Positions 37,283-44,752 of a stretch of DNA of 64,000 bases are shown here, piece by piece. The DNA comes from Schaalia sp. HMT-172. GTDB taxonomy: Bacteria > Actinomycetota > Actinomycetes > Actinomycetales > Actinomycetaceae. The position numbers and the translations under genes are program-made. Location of the stretch: NCBI RefSeq assembly GCF_030644365.1, contig NZ_CP130058.1:744001-808000 (forward strand). Reading direction: 5' to 3'. Under the pieces are notes generated by a model. The model did no database searches and was not told the DNA's origin. It saw only the letters and a program-made list of their open reading frames with translations. Every line of letters starts with the position of its first letter. Position 1 is the first letter of the stretch.

Positions 37283-37578
37283 ACACGCGCGTCACCTGCC
37301 AGGACGTCCTGGACGCCCTGTACGAACTGATCGACTGCGAGGAGTGTGACCGCCGCAGCGGCCTCATCGACGCCGGGTCCGTGCCCGGGCCGAACGCCCG
37401 CGCCCGAGCCCTCATGATCCAGCACGTCGCCACCTGCCCGCACTGCGCCGACGCCCTCGACGCCGAACGCCACGTCCGTGCCCTCATGCGCGGCTGCTAC
37501 GAGTCCGAGCAAGCCTCGGATGCGCTGCGCGCTCGCGTCGCTGCCTCCATCATGAGTGTGTCGCTCACCTGGCGCTGA
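37279..37578 (+). CDS. rsrA: Mycothiol-system anti-sigma factor (RsrA/RshA type)
   Basis: This 99-residue protein carries the zinc-binding anti-sigma signature H49-x3-C53-x2-C56 (HVATCPHC), with a further upstream cysteine (C7, C20 or C23) as the probable fourth ligand. RsrA-type proteins hold the sigma factor until thiol oxidation forms an intramolecular disulfide. GGAGG lies before the GTG, which overlaps the sigma stop (GTGA), ensuring coupled synthesis. Confidence 0.93.
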   Translation: MNTRVTCQDVLDALYELIDCEECDRRSGLIDAGSVPGPNARARALMIQHVATCPHCADALDAERHVRALMRGCYESEQASDALRARVAASIMSVSLTWR

Positions 37579-37741
37579 TCGCGGCCTCGCGCGTGTTCGC
37601 TCCCTGCGCTCGTCGCCGAGGCCGGGGGACGCCTCCCGTTTTTCGGTGACCTTCGTCGCCGCGGTGGCGTTGTGCCTTGGTGGTTTGGGTCAATGTGTGC
37701 AAAAATGCTTCAGTCTAGACAACAAACCCAAGGAGAATGAC

Positions 37742-37816
37742 ATGTCGAAGCGGGGTCGTAAGCGTCGCGATCGTCGTAAGAACGGCGCGAACCACGGCAA
37801 GCGTCCTAACGCCTGA
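37742..37816 (+). CDS. 50S ribosomal protein bL37 (24 residues)
   Basis: MSKRGRKRRDRR is followed by KNGANHGKRPNA, a 24-residue, very basic peptide. It matches the actinobacterial ribosomal protein bL37, first seen in mycobacterial ribosome structures, which lies near 23S rRNA domain II. A strong AAGGAG lies 6 bases before the ATG, and a perfect hairpin with a T-run follows. It sits directly downstream of the sigma/anti-sigma pair. It is too short for most gene callers. Confidence 0.9.
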   Translation: MSKRGRKRRDRRKNGANHGKRPNA

Positions 37817-37829
37817 GCCGATTTCGTTG

Positions 37830-37861
37830 CGCGCCCGGACCGAGCGGTCCGGGCGCGTTTT
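37830..37861 (+). terminator. bL37 terminator
   Basis: Arms CGCGCCCGGACC and GGTCCGGGCGCG (12 bp, perfect) enclose GAGC and are followed by TTTTG. It starts 13 bases after the bL37 stop. Confidence 0.92.
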
Positions 37862-38099
37862 GTATCCGCTGGTGGCAGCAACCAGCCGCAGCGGTGCGGG
37901 GTGCACGCCTGGTGTGTGGGATTCTGCCGGGGTGTCGGGTGAATACTTGCGGGGCAGTGGAGACGTCGAGGGGAATCCCGGGCATCGGACGGTGAGCGTT
38001 TCCACGAGGGGCGCTACATCTGGCTGATGTGTGCCCACCCGCGGGCCCAAGTCGTGAAGTGCGTGACGGGCCGAGGTGGGGTTTCATTGCGCTGCATCT
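37862..38099. other. Intergenic stretch before the repeat arrays, no gene seen
   Basis: These 238 bases have no ORF with a plausible start and ribosome site on either strand. The last 60 bases merge into degenerate repeat sequence (GCATCTGCATAGG). It may be decayed sequence between the core and accessory regions. Confidence 0.5.
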
Positions 38100-38272
38100 G
38101 CATAGGAACGGCGCATCCGGATAGGAACGGCGCATCCGGATAGGTTATTAACCTATCCGCGTGTTCGTATCCTATCCGGATGTTGCTTACCTATCCGCGT
38201 GTTCGTAACCTATCCGGATGTTGCTTACCTATCCGCGTGTTCGTAACCTATCCGGATGTTGGTTACCTATCC
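38100..38272. repeat. Repeat cluster 1: 19-bp units, 3 forward then 7 inverted
   Basis: Forward GGATAGG-type units start at 38100 (degenerate GCATAGG), 38119 and 38138. Inverted CCTATCC units start at 38152, 38171, 38190, 38209, 38228, 38247 and 38266. Spacing is exactly 19 bp within each arm and 14 bp across the palindromic centre (AGGTTATTAACCT). The inverted arm alternates two unit types: CCTATCCGCGTGTTCGTAA and CCTATCCGGATGTTGCTTA. Confidence 0.9.
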
Positions 38273-38600
38273 GCGTGATAGCGTCCGATGGGTGTGATCC
38301 GTGAGAAGACGTGAGGTCAGTTGATTTTCCGCATGCGAGACGGCGTGAGCCTGGCGGTTGGTGGACTCGTGGCCTCGCATCTGGATAGGAACGGCGCATC
38401 CGGATAGGTTATTAACCTATCCGCGTGTTCGTAACCTATCCGGATGTTGCTTACCTATCCGCGTGTTCGTAACCTATCCGGATGTTGGTTACCTATCCGC
38501 GTGATAGCGTCCGATGGGTGTGATCCGTGAGAAGACGTGAGGTCAGTTGATTTTCCGCATGCGAGACGGCGTGAGCCTGGCGGTTGGTAGACTCGTGGCT
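38190..38600. repeat. Tandem duplication of a 226-bp block (array arm plus spacer)
   Basis: Bases 38190-38374 and 38416-38600 are nearly identical at an offset of 226 bp, differing by only a few bases near the end (ttGGTGGactc versus ttGGTAGactc; GTGGCC versus GTGGCT). The block includes the inverted arm and a 105-110 bp spacer starting GTGATAGCGTCC. A third, more divergent spacer copy lies at about 41475-41583. Confidence 0.85.
38383..38498. repeat. Repeat cluster 2: 2 forward then 5 inverted units
   Basis: Forward units start at 38383 and 38402; inverted units at 38416, 38435, 38454, 38473 and 38492, all at 19-bp spacing. The inverted arm is identical to the last five units of cluster 1. 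Confidence 0.9.
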
Positions 38601-40030
38601 GGGCGTGTTTAATTGTCTGTGTATCCGTCTTTTGTTTGAAAGGATTGATGCATGATGAATGATGATGATGTTGTTGTGGCTCGCGCTAGTGGGCGTGAGA
38701 CGGTGGAGGAGCTTCGTCGCTCGGGGGCGTTGGATGCGTTGTTTGAGCGTCTTGATGCTGGCGAGGTCGAGATGACGGGTAGCGAGGGCTTGTTGCCGGC
38801 GTTGCTTAAGGAGGCGTTGGAGCGCGGGTTGGCCGCGGAGCTGACCGAGCACTTGGGGTATGAGAAGGGCCAGGCCAGTGGGCAGGCTCGCTCGAACACG
38901 AGGAACGGCACGACGAAGAAGACCGTGATGTCGGAGGTGGGTGCCTTCGAGATCGAGGTTCCCCGGGACCGGGCGGGCTCGTTCACCCCGCGCCTGGTGC
39001 GTAAAGGACAGCGGCGCCTTGATGGTTTGGATTCGATGATTATCAGCTTGTATGCCGGGGGGATGACGGTACGCGATATCCGCCATCACCTGGCCTCCAC
39101 CCTGGGCGTGGAGGTCAGCGCTGGGACGATTTCTACGATCACTGACGCGGTGTGCGAGGCCGTCTTGGAGTGGCAGCACCGCCCCTTAGAAGCGTTCTAC
39201 CCGGTGATCTACCTGGATGCGATCCGCATCAAAGTCCGATGCGATCACAGGGTGGAGAACCGGGCCGCTCACCTGGCGGTCGGAGTGGACATGGAGGGGG
39301 TCAAGCACGTGCTGGGCATCTGGGTCCAAGCCGATGAAGGCGCCTCCTTTTGGGCCCACGTGTGCGCCGAGCTGGCCAACCGAGGCCTACGCGATGTCCT
39401 GATCGTGTGCTGCGACGGACTTACTGGCCTGCCTGAAGCCATCGAAGCGACCTGGCCCCAGTCCATGGTCCAAACCTGCGTCGTTCACTTAATCCGCGCC
39501 TCCATGCGTTTCGTGTCCTACAAGGACCGCAAGAGCGTCGCCGCGGCTCTCAAGGCCGTGTACAGCGCGCCCAACGAGGAAACCGCCCGAGGGGCGCTGG
39601 AGGACTTCGCGGCCAGCGACCTGGGAGCGCGCTACCCCCAAACGGTTGCCACCTGGCAGCGCGCCTGGCAGCGCTTCACGCCGTTCTTGGCGTTCCCGCC
39701 CATGCTGCGCCGCGTCGTGTACACCACCAACGCTATCGAGTCCTTGAACTACCAGCTACGCAAAATCACCAAGAACCGCGGGCATTTCCCCAGCGAAGAA
39801 GCCGCCGTCAAACTCTTGTGGCTCGCCATCTGCAACATCGAAGACAAAAGAGCCGCCCAGCGCCTCACAGACGCTGGCAAACCCCCCAACAAACGAACAG
39901 GACACACCCGCCTCATCGAAGGACACACCACCACCAACTGGAAACAAGCCCTCGCCCAACTCACCACCGCCTACCCCGACCGAATCACCCCCTACCTCTA
40001 ACCCCCATACACAGAAAAATTGACAGGCTC
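38601..40030 (+). mobile_element. IS256-family insertion sequence with 8-bp target duplication
   Basis: The element is 1430 bp. The left terminal repeat (38601-38624) and the right one (40007-40030, inverted) match at 18 of 24 positions, ending in TCTGTGTAT on the inner side. It is flanked by TCGTGGCT at 38593-38600 and 40031-40038, an 8-bp direct repeat. Removing the element and one copy restores ...gactcgtggcttcgcatctgg..., the same junction found uninterrupted at 38370-38384 and 41566-41584. One transposase gene fills the element. Confidence 0.92.
38652..40001 (+). CDS. IS256-family (mutator) transposase
   Basis: This 449-residue protein has the DDE triad at about D189 (YLDAIRIKV), D255 (CCDGLTGLPEAI) and E363 (TTNAIESLNYQLR). 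The CVVHLIR motif lies between the second and third residues, as expected in the mutator/IS256 group. An N-terminal DNA-binding region is followed by the catalytic core. The frame is intact, so the element is probably active or recently active. AGGA lies upstream of the tandem ATGs at 38652 and 38655. The IS interrupts a repeat spacer, not a gene. Confidence 0.95.
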   Translation: MMNDDDVVVARASGRETVEELRRSGALDALFERLDAGEVEMTGSEGLLPALLKEALERGLAAELTEHLGYEKGQASGQARSNTRNGTTKKTVMSEVGAFEIEVPRDRAGSFTPRLVRKGQRRLDGLDSMIISLYAGGMTVRDIRHHLASTLGVEVSAGTISTITDAVCEAVLEWQHRPLEAFYPVIYLDAIRIKVRCDHRVENRAAHLAVGVDMEGVKHVLGIWVQADEGASFWAHVCAELANRGLRDVLIVCCDGLTGLPEAIEATWPQSMVQTCVVHLIRASMRFVSYKDRKSVAAALKAVYSAPNEETARGALEDFAASDLGARYPQTVATWQRAWQRFTPFLAFPPMLRRVVYTTNAIESLNYQLRKITKNRGHFPSEEAAVKLLWLAICNIEDKRAAQRLTDAGKPPNKRTGHTRLIEGHTTTNWKQALAQLTTAYPDRITPYL

Positions 40031-40046
40031 TCGTGGCTTCGCATCT

Positions 40047-40238
40047 GGATAGGAACAGCGCATCCGGATAGGAACGGCGCATCTGGATAGGAACGGCGCA
40101 TCTGGATAGGAACAGCGCATCCGGATAGGAACGGCGCATCTGGATAGGAACGGCGCATCTGGATAGGAACGGCGCATCCGGATAGGTTATTAACCTATCC
40201 GCGTGTTCGTAACCTATCCGGATGTTGGTTACCTACCC
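40047..40238. repeat. Repeat cluster 3: 8 forward then 3 inverted units
   Basis: Forward GGATAGG units start at 40047, 40066, 40085, 40104, 40123, 40142, 40161 and 40180. After the palindromic centre, inverted units start at 40194, 40213 and 40232 (degenerate CCTACCC). All steps are 19 bp. The typical forward unit is GGATAGGAACGGCGCATCT or a close variant. The last inverted unit lies within the 3' end of the DUF559-like gene. Confidence 0.9.
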
Positions 40239-41311
40239 GCGTGGTGGTGTCCTATGCGTCGGGTCCATGAGTAGAAGCGCCGCAGAGGGCCATCGCAACG
40301 TTGTGTAGGTAGCTTCCACAGGAGACGGCATTCTGGCGTGGGGTTGATCGGTCCCAGGGTTCGGCTCAACCTGATACGCAGCTGTTCCCAATCATCGTAG
40401 TCCGGCCAGCTGACTCGAAGAACCCTCCATCCCGCATCTCGCAGGTTCTCATCGCGCAATACCCAGTCGCGCTTGGCTTGTTCGAGCTCGGCGCGAGTTT
40501 CTCCGAGTTTTGCAACTCCATCGAATTCAATGATGAGGTGCAGGTCTTCAATGAGGATATCGATGTAGTAGTGGTGGCCGCGTACCCCAATATGCACCTG
40601 CGTTTTGGCTGCGAAGGGGCAGATGGATCGTACCAGCCAGAGAAGCGCAGCTTCAGCAGGGTTGGTGCAGCCTGGATCGATGGCTTTGAGGATCGCGCGA
40701 GCACGTCGGTAGCCGCGAACGTGGCCAGCTCGGTCGAGGCGAGCAAGCAGCTCGGCGCGGATCTGTTCAGCTCGCTGGCGGCCCTCATCCTGATGGAACA
40801 TTGAGAATTGACTCCATGCGTTGAGTGCCATGCACCCAAGGACGAAGGACTCTAACGGCTCCTCATGAAGCGCGCATTGGACGAGAGCATCGTAGGGATG
40901 TTCCGTGATCAGGCCGTCGATCCTGCTCCGTTCTTGCGACAGAGGAGGAAATTGAGAGCATGAAACAGACGTAGGCGGAACCGTCGTGGAGCCGACGCTA
41001 CACGAAGGCAGAGAAGAGGTACACCTCCGGTGTTCGCGGTAGATGGTGACAGGAGGGTTTTGGGACCACCCGTGGATCCCCAGGAGTCTCAAGCAGCTTT
41101 GCCCGACAAAGATCGGGGAGTGCTCGTGGGAATTGTTGACGGCATGCATGCGCGCGCGGGTAACGGCATCCCATACCTCCCAGGGGTCGGCATTGGTTGA
41201 ATCGAGGGGTAAAACTGCGCAGACGCCACGCATGATGTGAACCGTTGTTGATGTCGACTGATTGCGAGGTAGGTCTGCTGGAGGGGCGATGATGATGGAA
41301 GTCTGTGTCAT
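40229..41311 (-). CDS. DUF559-domain (PD-(D/E)xK nuclease-like) protein
   Basis: This is a 360-residue protein. The C-terminal third looks like a DUF559/VSR-type nuclease fold: PAEAALLWLVR, then HHYYIDILIEDLHLIIEFDG, which supplies the D...ExD arrangement, a following helix with ELEQAKRDWVLRDENLRDAGWRVLRV, and W. The N-terminal two thirds are not recognised. Similar actinobacterial proteins occur as solitary genes of unknown role. The base composition is clearly less GC-rich than its neighbours, suggesting transfer. Its last 15 codons run into repeat cluster 3, and the C-terminus resembles a reading of the nearby spacer repeats. AGGAAA lies about 9 bases before the ATG. Confidence 0.72.
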   Translation of the reverse strand: MTQTSIIIAPPADLPRNQSTSTTVHIMRGVCAVLPLDSTNADPWEVWDAVTRARMHAVNNSHEHSPIFVGQSCLRLLGIHGWSQNPPVTIYREHRRCTSSLPSCSVGSTTVPPTSVSCSQFPPLSQERSRIDGLITEHPYDALVQCALHEEPLESFVLGCMALNAWSQFSMFHQDEGRQRAEQIRAELLARLDRAGHVRGYRRARAILKAIDPGCTNPAEAALLWLVRSICPFAAKTQVHIGVRGHHYYIDILIEDLHLIIEFDGVAKLGETRAELEQAKRDWVLRDENLRDAGWRVLRVSWPDYDDWEQLRIRLSRTLGPINPTPECRLLWKLPTQRCDGPLRRFYSWTRRIGHHHAGR

Positions 41312-41437
41312 AGACGAAGTTTCCTACCATCAGCAGCGGCTAGGAAAGTGCTAGGCGAAGGCCTGTGGACACGTCCGACACGGGATATTGCCCTGTGGAT
41401 AACTGTGCTTGAGGATGTGGATCGGAACTGCCCTTGT
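41312..41437. other. Intergenic stretch upstream of the DUF559-like gene
   Basis: This region should hold the promoter for the DUF559-like gene on the minus strand. No ORF is supported. It grades into degenerate repeat sequence (GGATGTGGATCGGAACTG) near its right end. Confidence 0.45.
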
Positions 41438-41797
41438 GGATAGGGGCCGCGCAACCGGATGTTGGTTACCTATCCGCGTTATAGCCCCGGTGGGTGGGAT
41501 CCGTGAGAAGACGTGAGGCCAGTTGATTTTCTGCATGCGAGACGGCGTGAGCCTGGCGGTTGGTGGACTCGTGGCCTCGCATCTGGATAGGAACGGCGCA
41601 TCCGGATAGGAACGGCGCATCTGGATAGGTTATTAACCTATCCGCGTGTTCGTAACCTATCCGGATGTTCGTTACCTATCCGGATGTTGGGACGGGGTGT
41701 GGCCCGTGGTGTTGCATCTGGATAGGTTCGGCGTATCTGGATAGGAACCGCGTATCCGGATAGGTTATTAAGCTATCCGGATGCTGGTTACCTATCC
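41438..41797. repeat. Repeat clusters 4 to 6 (remnant, 3+3, 3+2 units)
   Basis: Cluster 4 is a remnant with GGATAGG at 41438 and CCTATCC at 41469, followed by a spacer resembling the 226-bp block. Cluster 5 has forward units at 41585, 41604 and 41623 and inverted units at 41637, 41656 and 41675. Cluster 6 has forward units at 41720, 41739 and 41758 and inverted units at 41772 (GCTATCC) and 41791. Spacing is 19 bp throughout. The 174 bases from 41798 to the hydrolase start show no supported gene. Confidence 0.88.
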
Positions 41798-41971
41798 GCG
41801 TGATGGCCGAATCTGCTGGGTCTGGGAACAGTATGGACGCCAGTGGATTCTCTGCTCGGGAGGCGACGCGGCTGCCGGCGGGAAAGGTGAATGCGTCCTA
41901 TCCTGGTGTGTGCTGGCGCGCCGGTGCGTCCCGCGCGCAGACACTGGTTCGTCGAGACGAAAGAGGCCGTC

Positions 41972-42856
41972 ATGTCCCTTCAGATGCGCCTTGTGCACGT
42001 TGGCTTGGGGCTGCTCCCTCCGCTGCTGCATAGCGAGGAAGTGACGGAGCAGATGGCACGTCATGCGCCGCAGCCGAGCCCCATGCCCGCGCGCATGCGC
42101 TCCCGATTCACAGCGACCATCGACGCAGGAGTGACCCGCGTGTTCCCGAAGCGGGGCCAGCGCGCGGGCGGCGCGCTCATCTATCTGCACGGCGGAGCCT
42201 ACGTGTACCCGATGGTCGCCGGGCAGTGGGGCGTCGTCGAGGGCCTCATCGACCGAACCGGCCTGCCCGTCATCATCCCTGACTACCCGATTGCTCCCGC
42301 GCACACTGCGACCGACGCGTTCGACGTCGTCCAGCCCATCATCGACGAGGCCCAGGCTGAGTTCGGCCGCATCATCCTCTTCGGCGACTCGGCGGGAGGC
42401 GGACTGGCCCTCTCCCTCGCGATGCAGCGACGCGACGCGGGTGTGCGGCAGGTGGACGGCCTCGTCCTGTACGCCCCGTGGGTGGACGTGACCATGACGA
42501 ATCCGCGCATCGAGGAGGTGCAGCGCCGCGACCGGGTTCTGCGCGTGCCCGGGGTGGCGTGGGCGGGCCGCGCGTGGGCCGCAGACCTGGATCCGACGGA
42601 TCCGCGCGTCAGCCCCCTGTACGGAGATCCGGCGGGCCTGCCGCCGATACGCGTCTTCCAGGGCGACGCGGACATACTCGGCCCCGACGCGATCGAGTTC
42701 GCCCACAAGGCCGATCGCGCCGGGGTGGACGTGCGTCTACGCGTGGAGCCGGGCGGTTTTCACGTGTATGTCCTCGGTGTTCCCACCATTCCCGAGGCCG
42801 AGGCCGCCCTCGACCGCAGCGCTCGCTTCATCTCGTGGATCCTCACCCAGGGCTGA
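41972..42856 (+). CDS. Alpha/beta hydrolase (hormone-sensitive-lipase type esterase)
   Basis: The protein has 294 residues. The oxyanion motif HGGAY is near residue 70, the nucleophile elbow is GDSAGGG, the catalytic Asp lies in FQGDADILGPD and the catalytic His in GGFHVY near the end. These mark the HSL-like alpha/beta hydrolase group acting on short-chain esters. AGAGG precedes the ATG at 41972; the frame is open a further 27 codons upstream without a ribosome site. It is the first gene right of the repeat clusters. Confidence 0.88.
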   Translation: MSLQMRLVHVGLGLLPPLLHSEEVTEQMARHAPQPSPMPARMRSRFTATIDAGVTRVFPKRGQRAGGALIYLHGGAYVYPMVAGQWGVVEGLIDRTGLPVIIPDYPIAPAHTATDAFDVVQPIIDEAQAEFGRIILFGDSAGGGLALSLAMQRRDAGVRQVDGLVLYAPWVDVTMTNPRIEEVQRRDRVLRVPGVAWAGRAWAADLDPTDPRVSPLYGDPAGLPPIRVFQGDADILGPDAIEFAHKADRAGVDVRLRVEPGGFHVYVLGVPTIPEAEAALDRSARFISWILTQG

Positions 42857-42914
42857 TCTGTGTTTCACGCGGCGTTTCACGACCTCGCCGATGAAGGACG
42901 AGGCCTGCGCGGGG

Positions 42915-43038
42915 CAGCGCCCGCCAGCGCGGGGCGAGTGTCGGTCAGTGTGCGGGGGCAGCGCCCGCCAGTACGCCCACACGGGGACAGCGCCCGCCAG
43001 CGCGGGGGAGTGTCGGTCAGTGTGCGGGGGAAGGTCCG
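42915..43038. repeat. Imperfect direct repeats after the hydrolase
   Basis: Blocks at 42915-42959 and 42988-43030 share CAGCGCCCGCCAGCGCGGGG followed by AGTGTCGGTCAGTGTGCGGGGG, separated by a related copy beginning CAGCGCCCGCCAGTACG. A decayed copy (GGTCCGCCAGCACGCCCG) follows to about 43050. The region is otherwise non-coding. Such copies could be dispersed intergenic elements. Confidence 0.7.
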
Positions 43039-43056
43039 CCAGCACGCCCGCGCACC

Positions 43057-43989
43057 TCAGGACAGTCGCACGTCCTCCAAGACCATGCTGTGCATGTACA
43101 CGTCGATGGTGAGGGGAGTCTTGTCCGGGTTGAGGACGCACGCCTGGTAGAGCGGCTGCATGATTCCTGACAGCCGGGAAATGTCTCGGCTTTGCGTCCT
43201 GATGGAGAAGGTGTGGCGGGTGCCGTCCTCGAAACGCATGTGGAAGTGATTGTTGAAACTGGTGTCGTCGCGCGGAATCCGGGACCTGCTCACGATGTCT
43301 TGGTCATAGCTGCAGGAGGTGACCGTGCGCGTCTGCGACCCATCGAACAGGTCCCAGGCGGCGGGAACCAGGTAAAAGAAAGTGGGCGCCGCGATCATGA
43401 GAACGCCGACCGTGGCCCAGCCCATGGAGTCTCGTTTTTTACTGTAGGCGCGGCGGTCGCCGGATTGTTTCGCGGTGCGCAGGTCTCCCAGGGACGCGAC
43501 GATCGCGACGATCCCGCCGACCACGATGACGAGCCCGACACAGCACAGGAGGATGATGCTTGTGAGCATGCCGGTGCCGTAGGCGTCCATGTTGGACATG
43601 ATGACGTAGATGGCGGCGAACGCCGCCGGGATCGCAATAAAGGAGTACGAGGCGAGACGCCGGAGGGCACCGCGCTTGGGAGCCCCCGAGGGCGCCCCCG
43701 GAACCGAACTGGCGCCCGGCAGGGAACCGGCGCCCGGCAGGGAACCGGCGCCCGGCACCGAACCGGCGCCCGGCACCGAACCGGCACCCGGCACCGAACC
43801 GGCGCCCGGCACCGAACCGGCGCCCGGCAGGGAACCGGCACCCGGCAGGGAACCGGCGCCCGGCAGGGAACCGGCGCCCGACAGGGAACCGGCGCCCGAC
43901 ACAGAACCGGCCCCCGGCACCGAACCGCCAGGCGGGCCGGGGATGGGAGGCTGGGAGGGAACGTTGCGGTAGGGATACTGGGAACTCAT
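43057..43989 (-). CDS. Unknown membrane protein, tandem family 1, member a
   Basis: This is a 310-residue protein with a disordered N-terminal repeat region (about residues 24-101, thirteen hexapeptides of the form [VL]PGAGS) and three hydrophobic helices (about 115-132, 137-165, 192-212). A C-terminal domain of about 95 residues follows. The conserved family core reads TVTSC, FHMRFEDGTRHT, LYQAC and IDVYMHSMVL. The two cysteines are conserved in members b, c and d and may form a disulfide. It is last in a same-strand array. Function is unknown; a cell-surface role is inferred from topology. Confidence 0.65.
   Translation of the reverse strand: MSSQYPYRNVPSQPPIPGPPGGSVPGAGSVSGAGSLSGAGSLPGAGSLPGAGSLPGAGSVPGAGSVPGAGSVPGAGSVPGAGSLPGAGSLPGASSVPGAPSGAPKRGALRRLASYSFIAIPAAFAAIYVIMSNMDAYGTGMLTSIILLCCVGLVIVVGGIVAIVASLGDLRTAKQSGDRRAYSKKRDSMGWATVGVLMIAAPTFFYLVPAAWDLFDGSQTRTVTSCSYDQDIVSRSRIPRDDTSFNNHFHMRFEDGTRHTFSIRTQSRDISRLSGIMQPLYQACVLNPDKTPLTIDVYMHSMVLEDVRLS
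43687..43920 (-). repeat. Thirteen-unit hexapeptide-coding minisatellite
   Basis: An 18-bp unit (variants of ACCGGCGCCCGGCACCGA on the + strand) repeats in frame about thirteen times in the family 1 gene, encoding [VL][PS]GAGS. Variation is mainly between the Val and Leu first residues (CACCGA versus CAGGGA). It is a candidate for length variation. Confidence 0.85.
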
Positions 43990-44032
43990 GCGGATCCTTT
44001 GACGGGGTACAGTCGTGTTGGCGGGCGCGTCG

Positions 44033-44752
44033 TCAGTCGAGGCGCGCGGTCAGGATGGTCCAGGAGTGGGGCATGATCTCCAGCGTCATGCCGGTGGTGC
44101 CGGGGTTGGTCACGCAGGCCTCGTAGAGCACGTCGTAGACTGCCTGGCTGCTAGCAGTTTCGTTGTCCCGGGGGTGCAGGCGCATGTCCTGCACGCGGGT
44201 GGAGCCGTCGGCGAGCTGCATCGTGATCTCGTAGACCTCGTAGTTGATGACGCGGCTCCGTCCGCGGCTGCCGGTGCGCTGCTGCCTCTGGGCGACCGTG
44301 TTCGTGCAGCTGGTGACGGTCACGTTGCGTGAGCCGTCGGTGGCGTCGCGCACGAGGGGAGTGAGGTAGGCGATGCTGGACGCTCCGAAGGCGAGGCTGA
44401 TGGCGACGCGGCCCGCCACCTTCCACAGGCGACGGCGCGGGATGGCTTTGTCGACCCCGCGTTCTCGGGCCTCGCGCGCGTCGCGGATCATGACGGGGAT
44501 CGCCAGGGGGACGGTCAGGCAGGTGGCGAGGACACCGACGTTCATGGCGACGCCCGTCAGAAAGTGGAGCGGCCCGTAGTCCGCGTCCATGTACATGGAG
44601 ACGGCGACGATGATGAGCGGAAAGAACGTGAAGGCCCGGATCAGGTAGTGGTGCTCGATGAGATCCCGGTAATCCTCCTTCGTGGGCGGGTAGGAGGGTT
44701 CCTTGTCGGGCTGGGGAACGCTTTCGGGCTGGGGAACGCTCGTGTTAGTCAC
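44033..44752 (-). CDS. Unknown membrane protein, tandem family 1, member b
   Basis: The product has 239 residues. An N-terminal SVPQPESVPQPDKEP repeat precedes a pair of hydrophobic helices (about 40-57 and 64-86) and another near 112-130, then the family domain: VTVTSCTNT, ITMQLADGSTRVQDM, YDVLYEACV and MTLEIMPHSWTILTARL. This member replaces the usual DVYxHSW by EIMPHSW. The GTG start has AAGGAC upstream. The 215 bp upstream to member c contain no supported gene. Function is unknown. Confidence 0.62.
   Translation of the reverse strand: MTNTSVPQPESVPQPDKEPSYPPTKEDYRDLIEHHYLIRAFTFFPLIIVAVSMYMDADYGPLHFLTGVAMNVGVLATCLTVPLAIPVMIRDAREARERGVDKAIPRRRLWKVAGRVAISLAFGASSIAYLTPLVRDATDGSRNVTVTSCTNTVAQRQQRTGSRGRSRVINYEVYEITMQLADGSTRVQDMRLHPRDNETASSQAVYDVLYEACVTNPGTTGMTLEIMPHSWTILTARLD

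Noticed and set aside
37806-41620. Short reading frames starting MRRSYPDA in the repeat region
   Set aside because: They are translations of the GGATAGG units in the minus direction (RRSYPDAPFL repeats), have no ribosome site and shift with unit number.
38100-41797. CRISPR array
   Set aside because: The invariant part is only 7 bp, the intervening 12 bp are themselves repeated, polarity reverses in each cluster, and no cas gene is present.
42737-43141. ORF on the minus strand through the direct repeats after the hydrolase
   Set aside because: Its product only reflects the repeat (PPHTDRHSP units) and overlaps the hydrolase end; no ribosome site.
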